64,000 bases of DNA. Source: Pyxicephalus adspersus. Lineage: Eukaryota; Chordata; Amphibia; Anura; Pyxicephalidae. This document shows, one piece after another, positions 55,050 to 64,000 of the stretch. Below the pieces are notes generated by a model. That model searched no databases and was not told the origin of the DNA. It saw only the letters and a program-made list of their open reading frames with translations. The DNA lies in NCBI RefSeq assembly GCF_032062135.1, contig NC_092859.1:47473494-47537493 (forward strand), given 5' to 3'. Each line of letters begins with the position of its first letter. The stretch's first letter is position 1. The translations under genes were made by a program, and so were the position numbers.

Positions 55050-58000
55050 GGGGGTAAGAACTATCAGAAGGGCTGAAACAAGAAGAATAAAAAGTTGAAC
55101 TGGCCCGTGCCTATGATAAATGCAATGAATGGGAAGGTGGTAGGGATCTGTCCCGTAGACGCAACAAAAGGTGTGAAGGAATCTCTGTAAATGTATTTCT
55201 CCTGTTAGGTAGTTACCACTAAGATATGTGACCCTATTGGAAGATTACCTCTCTTTTTCTTGTTTTAATGACAACTCACAATGTTGGATTTGCCCTACTT
55301 CCACTAATGCTGACAATGCTTGCCTAGACAAACATCACCATCACAAGGGACACAAGAAGCATTAACATCCTGACAGGTTTTAAACCTTCCTTTCTCTGTC
55401 TAAAACTTCTAACAAATGTTTGTATCTAAAGCCAATACCAAAGCAAAGCTGCCATAGTTGACCCCTTCTAAAAATGCTAGTTGCTGGCTTTTAAGTTATT
55501 CCACTGACTTCACTGCTTTTAGAGCCACTGATTTGCAAAACGAGAATCAAAAAAAGTCAGAATACAGTCAAAATGTAATATTTGCATACATGTTCTTGGT
55601 AAGGGATTTAAAAGATTAAATTCACTGTGACAGCAATGGAATTAAGATTTGTAGAATGAGAAAGGAGGTAAAGCTCTTTGAAAGTCTCCTTAAAACAAAT
55701 CACGTTTCAGGCAATGTTTCCTTGTAATTGTATTTTTTTTTATTGGAGAGGAACCAGCTGTCTTGCATGTGCATAGGCCTTGACACCTATAACTAAAACA
55801 TGATGCAAATGTCATATTTCTATGTCATATTCATATTATTATGTCAATAATTCTAGTGACAGATTCCTTCCACATTCACATCTACAAATCCACATTACAG
55901 TCTTATTGCAGTACTGTACCTCTCTGCTCAGTGCTTTTTTAAATTCATTGCATTGTTACTCTGCGGTGATGAACGATGATGAGGATTAGTATCAATATTA
56001 GTTTTTTTTAGAAGTATTTCTAGAATAAGAAGTAGTATTAGTAGTAACATTTGTTTTTTGTAAAGGCAATTTTTGGAGTGTTGGAACATAGTAGAATTTT
56101 TATTAGGTCCTTATTGTTGTCCGTGTATCTGCTGGTAAAATATTAGGCCCTTAGTCTTTCCACCATTGACCATTGTCACTAGGATGAAAAGTAAGTAAAA
56201 ATTCCTTTAAAGAAATCTATTCCAGTTTTGCTGGATCTCCCAGCTTCAATGATGAAAGTGTGTCCTCTCCAACCTTCCAGAGCTTTAGTAAATCAGGCCC
56301 ATTGCCTGTCCCTTCTTTTCTTCTAAGTTTAGTTTTCTGCTTTAAAGCCCAACTCCCTGGTTTTTAAGCTAGGCTTTATTCAATCCGGAAGATCCAAAGG
56401 ACCTGAAAACAGTCTTTGTGGGGCAGTGATAAACAGTAGATAACAACTGCAGTCATAACATTTTTTTAACATTTTATACCTGTAGAAATACTGAATTTTT
56501 TATATTTTGGCAAAGATGAAATTGGGCGTTTAAAAGTTAGCAATTAGATTGATACCTATCATTTAAGATTGAATGTGACTGATGATAAAAGAACGCAAGA
56601 ATAAGCTACACAGTACAGGCCTAAATAAGTAAACACTCAGAGACTCTTTGAGACACGGTCTGGATTCCATGTGCAATGGATTGCAGAGCACTCAGGTCAG
56701 TGATATTTTTTTAATATAGCACAGCTGTAATGTTTGCAGGATAGCATTAGCAGCTCACTAATTGGTTTATTTGTTGTCTGGAAAGGCTCTTGAATTTATT
56801 TTAAATGCCATTAATGCTGTTTAAGCAATTCTACTAAATGTGTCTTACATATACATATACCATATACAAATATAGTGTCCACCAGTCTACTTTTAATTAA
56901 TTGCCCTATCCTGACTTTCAGTTACATTATCCGTCCAATTAACATTGAAAAGCTGTTAATGGTGCATTTGGTTGCAATTATAATAAATCCGCAAATAAGG
57001 AAAAGAGCCATAAATATGAAAGATTTTATTTTTGCTGTATAATTATGCAGCTTTCCTATGCTCATCAGAATGATCTACTTACAGAAAAACATCTGGCTTC
57101 TAGCTAATTGGGTAAAAATAGCAACAGGATAAATAAAGTTTTTTTTTCTAATATTCGCAGTCATGCACAAAAAAAAAATATGTCCAATAGTGAAACTCCT
57201 ATTCACCAAATGAATATTTCATTCTCCATGTGTAAGACAACCTAAATATCAGAAAATAACATTTTACACATTTTAACATTTGCAAGTTATGTTTTTTTGT
57301 TAAGTTTTTGTTAAGCAAATGTTAAATATATTTGCATAGAAAATTTATATAGACCCCTAGGAGTTGGTATCTAAAGTCCAAAACAAAAATGTAATATTGC
57401 ACAAGTCCTTAGATGTTAGTTGCGCCACTAAGGGGGACTGACATTCCATGGCAAGGTGAGAATAGATATCTAATACTAAGTCTGATGTTAAAGTTTAGGT
57501 CCACTTTAGGCATGCTTTTTTCTGCTTGACTAAAACTTTATGCAACACTTTGCACCTTCACTCTTCTGCATTATAACAGGAAATGCTGTTTTTTTTTACT
57601 GTTCCTTAGCTTTTGCAGCAGTTTCTGTCACAGCTGACCACTTTGACCACAATTGATTTTCACAGTACTCTTTATGATAAAGCATCTGACAATGTGGTTT
57701 TTCAGTTTATTTTCCATCTGCTTGCTGTCCCTATCAAATTTTTTTAAATTTGCTTTTGTTTTTTTTAGAATTTCATTATTTCATCAAATTATTTATCTTA
57801 ATTTTGCCGATAAATATAAATATTATAGATTGCTCAGATTTTTTTATTCTCTTTATATAAATATATATAAAACACTGGATTAATGAAGTCTGCTTATTGT
57901 TCTACCATATTTTGGAAAGTCTTATCTTATCTTTGTATTGATGAATTTAAACTTTAAATCATTAAAGGTAATACATTACTTTGAAAAAAAATACTTATTA

Positions 58001-58600
58001 AAATTAGAAATGGGGGGTGGACTAGTTAATGATTGGGGTTACTGGATTGTTAAATTAAGCATTTTTTTTACTGCTGTTAACACCAAATTTTGTATATCCT
58101 GAGCTTTTTAAAAGAAGAAGAAAACTACACTTTTGGAAAGGAAGAATGAATTTTTCTTTTGGGGGTAAGTGATTACCTCTAACCAGGGTTCCTCCAGAGG
58201 TTACTACTCCTTGAGTAAAAAAACAATTTGTGGCGCTCGGATCAGTTTTACTGGCAGCATTGATTATTTTGGCTATCTGTAAGGGTGACAATCCTCCTAC
58301 CTGCAATGTAAAGAAGCATTCTTCCCACTGATCACCAGGCTAATGTACTGGGAGCTGTGGAACTAGCTATTCTAGCAGGGGTTTGCTAAGACAAGGCTGC
58401 TCTCAGGGGTGTTTATAGAGGAAGTATATATTTATTTTAGACTGTTTTGAAGATGGCATATTGTTGTTTCCTTTTTGCTTTATGGAACCTGTATCATACT
58501 TGCATATTATCACAGCTGTGGCAGGTCCTTGTCAGTACCAAAAAGATTGAAATGCCTGATTCTTAACTTTGTAAATATTTCATTAAATTAGGGACACAAT
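55050..58600. other. Gene-poor stretch
   Basis: AT-rich with no coding support, apart from the half foldback MITE at about 56210. The hydrophobic 76-codon frame at 57653-57883 is T-rich sequence without a signal or splice context. Confidence 0.4.
56210..56302 (+). mobile_element. Foldback MITE, right-half copy
   Basis: ATTCCAGTTTTGCTGGATCT, CAATGATGAAAGTGTGTCCT and TTAGTAAATCAGGCCCATTG represent the right arm only. Confidence 0.6.
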
Positions 58601-58610
58601 TAGGGCTCTA

Positions 58611-58813
58611 TTAACCTGCTGGGCTCTTTCTTTTTGTCCAGATTTATATGTCTAAAAGCTGTAAATTTTCTTTCATGATTAAAACAAGGGTTTTAAATAA
58701 ATCAAAAATACTGAAATATACCTGTACAGTAGCATATATATATTAAGTAGCATACAGTAGCATATATATACTAAAATAACTGTATTGAATCCAATACAAA
58801 GTAATCATTATAT

Positions 58814-58854
<41 letters not shown>

Positions 58855-58861
58855 AAATAAA

Positions 58862-58913
<52 letters not shown>

Positions 58914-59237
58914 ATATAATATAATGATTACTTTGTATTGGATTCAATGCAGTTATTTTAGTATTGAATCCAATTCAAAATAATTTGCTCCTGCACACAC
59001 CGATGCAAGCACCAACGTCACCAGGAACTCCTTGGGAACATCAGCACACTCGCCGAGGGACAGATCGAAGCAAGAGGACATGGCCAGAGGACAGGATCAG
59101 ATGGGCAGGACACCAGTGGGACCAGGTAAGTTTTATTCTTTATTTTTTTAGCTACCCCGAGTGTGGCTCAGGGTTATCGTTATCAGCTGTTTTTTTTTAC
59201 CCCGCGCTACACTCGGGGTTACCACCAAGGAGGTTAA
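58611..59237 (+). mobile_element. piggyBac-type MITE with cruciform core
   Basis: 627 bp bounded by TTAA at 58611-58614 and 59234-59237; ends CCTGCTGGGC and (reverse complement) CCTCCTTGGTGG. It has the family interior (TGTCCAGATTTATATGTCTA), an AT-rich hairpin at 58771-58961, a GC-richer part near 58990-59120, and a GAGTGTGGCTCAGGGTTA / TACACTCGGGGTTACC palindrome near the right end. Confidence 0.88.
58771..58961. repeat. 49-bp-arm inverted repeat around (TA)n
   Basis: The left arm CTAAAATAACTGTATTGAAT, CCAATACAAAGTAATCATTA and the right arm TAATGATTACTTTGTATTGG, ATTCAATGCAGTTATTTTAG are complementary with a single mismatch over about 49 bp, around an AT-only core containing two (TA)n runs and a T run. 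Confidence 0.85.
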
Positions 59238-59449
59238 TAAAACAGGGAATTTGACATTCTATCAAACATTCCTTTGTGGGAATAAATTACTGTTATTGAA
59301 ACGCATGGACCTGGAAGATGAAAGATTGTTTGAGGCAAGATCTGGTTCCCTGTTTTATAAATGAACCCCCGAGTATTTAGTCGTTGGTTTAAGTGTCATT
59401 GTCATAACACAACATTAACAAAACATACCTTAACAATCCTGAACACTAA

Positions 59450-59740
59450 TAACTCTTTGAAGGCCTCCCCCACTCACACTTGGAATCTGCACTACTATGA
59501 TGTATAAAATATAGTGTACAAATACTGCAGCCCAAACCAAAACCATTCTGAAATAGCTTTTACCACAGCATTCCTGAGTTTCCACACCAAAGATGGATTC
59601 CTATCCCACTGTTACTACTACCAAAGGATAACTTCCTTTGTGGACCTCAACCTCCCCATAAACCAACAGGGTAGGAAAACTTTTCCCTACTCTGTCCAAA
59701 AATGATTGACCATCCCCTTTGATCCACTACCCGTATATTA
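59450..59740 (+). repeat. Possible fragment of the C-rich retroelement-like family
   Basis: C-rich text (CAACCTCCCCATAAACCAAC, AGGGTAGGAAAACTTTTCCC) loosely resembles 41.9-42.1 kb, and similar C-rich sequence resumes after the next transposon at about 60620-60740. Weak similarity only. Confidence 0.25.
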
Positions 59741-59743
59741 CTT

Positions 59744-60602
59744 TAAAGCGTACCTATAGTCATAAAATCAACTTTGGCTTATGGATAACTTTGGCTTATG
59801 GATAAGTTAAAATCACCTGAATACTTTTTTTTTTCCGCTTGCTTTTACCTTTAACCTCCCTAGCAGTATTCCCGAGTGTGACTCAGGGTGGATTTTTACC
59901 TGCAAATAGAAGCAATCCCGAGTCACGGGGTAGCTTTTAACTAAAAAAAACCCCACTTACCTTGTCCTGGGGACACGTCTTTCCTCCTCGATCTCCAGCC
60001 ACATAATGCAGCGTCGATCTCCGGGGTTTCCCGGTAACGTCAGTGCATGCGTCGGTGCTGGCGGATCACGGGAAAATTTAAATAATTTTGTATTGAATTC
60101 AATACAAAATAGCTGTATTGAGTCCAATACAAAAAAACATTCATATAATATATATAATTATATTATAAATATTTTATACATGCTACTGTAAACTTACATT
60201 ACATGTTTAAATATTTTTTTTTTTATTTTTTTTAACAGATTTTTGTGTTTCTTTATTTTAAGTTTATTATTAAATGTATTAAATTTACTCAAATTGGCGA
60301 GTTATGCCTAAGAAATATAGCCTACTATGAAAAATGCATTTCCATGCAAACAATTGTACTGCTTTTTGCATGGAAATTTGCACGGAATTAGACCACTAGG
60401 GAGGTTAAACATTAAAAACGAGTTCTGGCCACACCCCCAGGTCTCTCCATAGTCTAGGCGGTGAGGTGCAATCTGGGAAATGCAATCCTTGGTGGGAGTG
60501 TTTCTAATCCACTCCCACTGCCCTAATTATGCAGATTTTTTTTGTCACTGTGCGACTGCTTCATCTGCTGCTGCTGAGCATGTGAGCTGTTGAAAGACTA
60601 GT
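59744..60602 (+). mobile_element. MITE (TTAAAGSGWACYTATAGTCA ends) hosting a nested element
   Basis: The left end TTTAAAGCGTACCTATAGTC then ATAAAATC, and the right end in reverse complement TTAAAGGGACTATACTCAAA then AAC, are imperfect inverted repeats. Excluding the nested piggyBac-type element leaves about 300 bp. Confidence 0.5.
59851..60408 (-). mobile_element. piggyBac-type MITE, inverted copy
   Basis: 558 bp bounded by TTAA at 59851-59854 and 60405-60408, with ends CCTCCCTAGCAGTATTCCCG and (reverse complement) CCTCCCTAGTGGTCTAATTC. It includes the palindromes CCCGAGTGTGACTCAGGG and TTTTGTATTGAATTCAATAC shared with the other copies, but in opposite order, so it is inverted. Confidence 0.85.
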
Positions 60603-60759
60603 TTTTGAGTATAGTCCCTTTAACTTCCGTTTCCTTACCTCCCCCCTATAGCCAACCTTTCCATAACCCCAGACTACACAAAGAACCAACCCAATTATTG
60701 TCTGCTCCCTGTTCTCCCCAGTCATGCTGATGCTGCTAGGACAAAGCATTAAAAAAAGG

Positions 60760-63050
60760 AGACTTTTTGTAAAACCAGCCAGAACTGGCTGAAAAAAAAA
60801 CACTAAGGCAAAAGCCCTCAAAAGTAGGCCATAGCCGCTGTGGCACTAAATTTTTTTGGTGAAAAGTTGCAAAACCCAAGGTTGGTACTGCCTGTAACAC
60901 CACTGCACACATTGAGACGTAGGCAAGTTGTTAACATATGGTGATGCACAACTGTGCCTGCTCCATCAGTATTACCTAATATATGAAGCATGGAGCAAGT
61001 GACTTTTAATAAATGATATACATAATGTAAGAAATAGTTTTAAACTGAGACTTTTTCAAAACTGTGGTCCAATTAGAAAAGACTCGCTCAGTCAGAAAAA
61101 ACAAATTCTAAGAATTTACATTTTTTCAGTTATATTCAAATGGAAAGATTTTTTTTATATTTGTTTTATTTTTTAGTCAACAAGTACCTGAACCATTTCC
61201 ATAGCCTTGCATGGTAATGATTTCCACTTAAACCAGCCAGAAGTTGCAAAGAAGTTGAAAGGGTAACAGATTACCTCCCAGAATATACTTTAGGACATGT
61301 GGCAAGAGAATGACTAATTAGATATTTCAGCAAATGCTCTCCTGAGTGCAATTTACCACCTGGTTCAGAAGAGTTGGCCTGGTCTGAGTGTCTATCTGTA
61401 AATGCCAAGAGGACTGGAAACTCTCTTCTGCCATTTCAGTATGCACACAACTTCCATTTTGGCATTAGGTGCTCTTTAGACGATAACAGACTTACTGTCA
61501 CAGTATATAAAAGGTACCTGTTAAGTCACTAAAATTACCTAAAATGCAACATTTCTTGGTTGAAGAGTGTGTCAGTGATAGATGGCCGCCAAAAATTAAG
61601 ATAGAAAAAGTATATTGAATTTATACAAAGTGCAAAATAGGAGCACATAGGAAGGTTGTGATAGATTATAAACAGAGATGTGTTTATAGTGCAAATCATT
61701 CAGCCATCCATGAATGATAAGAAGGACAATTTCCCAAAACATCTAATTTGTTTTTAACAACTTTTGTTGCAGTTAATCTCTCAGCTATGAAACAATCTGT
61801 TGGCTTGCTACAATGAGATGCAAATGTATCTACAGATCATTCATATGCTTGATAAAGCTACCTTTGTTATTTTGTCAATATAGCATTATTTATGCAACTT
61901 CAGATGTTTGCTTTTAAGAATTATTTTGATAAAATTGTCTACCATGGTCTGCTGACTTTTCTTTGACTTTGCAATAACTACAGAATTACAAAACTCCCTT
62001 TTGTCTAATGCCTTTTCTGTATTGTATGTTTTTGGATAATGTTCACTCTTACAGTTAATACAGAGTTATATAATGTGAATTATTTTAAAGTAAATCTTAT
62101 CTACATTTTTATTATTTAAAAGTCTGCTTTGTGTAGGAGCATAGACAAAAATGCCTTTCTATTATGTTAAATATCCTCAACAAAATCCTAAAATCCTACA
62201 ATTCTAAAATTGTTCCCCCTACTTTATTATGGGACCTAACTTTCCCTGATCTAGCTATAATTTACCAACTGCCATGAAAATTACTCTACTGGACACTTAG
62301 GCTATCACAATGACAGTGAAATAACAGTAGGCAGGACTTGGCTATCTAGTCAAAAAACTGAGCCCTTCCAAAGTGTGGGACAAAAGATGATTTCTGGCTA
62401 ATAGAAGTATTGTTTGAGTGCTTTTAAAAGTTTTGCACAAGTTACTAAATATCTATTTGGTGCAGTTTACATTCAGATAAGTTCTTGCTTTTTAGCCTGG
62501 CCCCAGGTCAGAATTTTCTCCATAAATGCAAAAGAATTAGAAACCTACCTACACTCATTGTAACTATGAATAACAAGAACCTGACATTGCCTCTGAAAAT
62601 GTGAGTGTAGAAAAGAGTGTACATTTGTCAATCTCTAGGTATTAAATCCCCAGTCCGATTTCTTTTTCACTTTTTTCCCTGACCTGCAATGGTCTAACTT
62701 GAAAATATATGGTATATGACCATACCTAACCTTAAAGTGCTCTGATGCCTTCCTAAACAATATTATCTTTAGAACGTAGCTTTTTAAGTCATATCAGCCC
62801 TGCCTGGCCAACAGTCACATTCCAAGAGCTCTTTGTGAGATAAGTTTATATATAAAGATTTCTGATAACCAGCCATTTCATTCTGAATTAGGTTTTAAAG
62901 GAAAATTTAACCTAATATGATCCAGATAAAAACAGATCAGACAGCCGGATTGAAGGGATGGGCATTTTGGCAAAATGCTTTGTTAAAGAATTTATTCTAA
63001 AAACCCAATAATGTCTACAGAGGAAAGACATATAACAACATTTACACTGG
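60760..63050. other. AT-rich stretch without recognised features
   Basis: No supported coding sequence or bounded element. Confidence 0.4.
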
Positions 63051-63059
63051 AGAACAATT

Positions 63060-64000
63060 TTTAATAAATTTTTTGTTGACTTCAATTTTTAAGCTTATTT
63101 ATACTAAAATAGTTATGCTGATTCTGAAAGTGCAGTTAGTTTTCTACTATCACGTCAGTTTTTTTCTCTACCGCTTATATGAATGCGATTACTGAAGTGT
63201 GGATTTGTATAGGCTGTTCAGTTTACATGCAAGACAGTGTGGTCAGAGGTTGTGCACTGCTCTACGTAGTGAATAAGCAAAATGTATTTTTCTACTTACA
63301 CACGTATTTCCTTTCCTTCAGATCATGTCTGGCTCCGGTGTTTTTCGCCGTAAGTGCCTAAACAACCCTGATTCCTTTTGTATATCTGTGGCAGTTTCAC
63401 CATTTCCAGTCAATGGGTGAACATCAGCACATTTGTAGAACAAGCCTATTTGGCATATTTAAAAGTTAAGCTTGGTGATCAAGATAAGGTTCATAAAGTG
63501 TGCAAACAGTGTGTCAAGGTTTTACGGATGTGGACAAAGGGAACACGTGATAAGATGCCATTTGGAATACCTATGGTTTGGCGAGACCCAGGAGATCATT
63601 TCAGTGACTGTTACTTTTGTATAGTGAAAACTTCAGGATATAACAAGAAAAGTAAATGTAACATAGAGTATCCAAATCTTCCATCGGCTATACGCTCAGT
63701 GGCTCATTCAGATGAAATCCCAGTGCCGGTTTTTGTTACTCTGCCCTCTCTTGAAGAACATGATTATGGTGATGAACTAGGTGACAACAATAATAAGTTT
63801 GAAATTTAGGAGAACTCTGTTCGTAAGTGATTTGATCAGCATGAGTTGAGTGATTTGCCACGTGATTTGGGTCTATCCAAGAAGGCTTTAGAACTCCTAG
63901 CATCAAGACTGTGTGAGAAAAACTTACTTGAAAAGGGAACAAAGGTATCGTACTTTCAATCCAGAGAAATTGCATTTCTGCAGTACTTTAGAACTGACAG
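63060..64000 (+). pseudogene. Multicopy ORF family, copy 2 (cut by window edge)
   Basis: The upstream 260 bp align with copy 1. The ATG at 63325-63327 gives MSGSGVFRRKCLNNPDSFC; a one-base loss in the CYIC codons then shifts frame, and the open frame continues to 63809 (HKVCKQCVKVLRMW, MPFGIPMVW, DHFSDCYFC, PSAIRSVAHSDEIPVPVF). A TAG at about 63807 and a TGA near 63828 break the downstream part (FDQHELSDLPRDLG, then ASRLCEKNLLEKGTK). It lacks the SWAP residues present in copy 1. It is inverted relative to copy 1, about 51 kb away. Zinc-binding Cys/His pairs are visible; the function is unknown. Confidence 0.7.

Larger units (their letters stand above)
58603..59370 (+). mobile_element. 140-bp MITE split by a piggyBac-type element
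   Basis: Removing 58615-59237 joins GGGCTCTATTAA to TAAAACAGGGAATTTGAC, recreating the family's left end; the right end is TTCCCTGTTTTATAAATGAA then CCCC. The piggyBac-type element therefore landed on a TTAA inside this MITE's terminal repeat and is the younger insertion. Confidence 0.8.

Noticed and set aside
57653..57883. 76-codon Phe/Leu-rich plus-strand ORF
   Set aside because: T-rich low-complexity DNA; no domain, splice sites or conserved motif.

Overview
The window looks like about 64 kb of AT-rich, repeat-dense vertebrate nuclear DNA, most likely from a frog. The grounds are: no prokaryotic-style gene packing; one multi-exon immune-type gene with GT/AG introns; many short inverted-repeat DNA transposons (piggyBac-, hAT- and TA-targeting); a DIRS-type tyrosine-recombinase retroelement; and repeat motifs I associate with anuran genomes. 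The frog assignment is inference from repeat content. No rRNA, tRNA or CRISPR array was seen.

The one host gene I can support is on the + strand from 37790 to 47755. Six exons, all joined in phase 1, encode a predicted 363-residue type I membrane protein: a signal peptide, three immunoglobulin-like domains (one exon each), a transmembrane segment containing an arginine, and an almost absent cytoplasmic tail. It reads as a leukocyte-type Ig-superfamily receptor that would need a signalling partner. By eye domains 2 and 3 recall the D3/D4 pair of CD4/LAG-3-type receptors, but orthology is not established. Introns 2 to 5 and the probable 3' UTR all carry mobile-element sequence; intron 4 is mostly a piggyBac-type insertion.

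The rest is mobile DNA. Left part (1-37 kb): short transposons; a broken copy of a multicopy ORF family (about 9.3-12.1 kb, minus strand) split by a 511-bp element with a TA target duplication; an hAT-type foldback element with a perfect 8-bp duplication (21.0-21.6 kb); a CpG-rich inverted-repeat element (25.2-25.5 kb); a piggyBac-type element (27.9-28.4 kb); and a tandem-repeat zone at 31.2-32.2 kb next to an hAT transposase remnant (32.8-33.2 kb). Right part (50.7-64 kb): a decayed DIRS-type retroelement on the minus strand lacking reverse transcriptase (50.7-54.1 kb), an hAT-type element at 54.9 kb, two nested transposon stacks at 58.6-60.6 kb, and a second, plus-strand copy of the multicopy ORF family running off the right edge. 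Comparing copies lets several insertion events be read directly: exact target duplications, the empty site, and the order of nesting.
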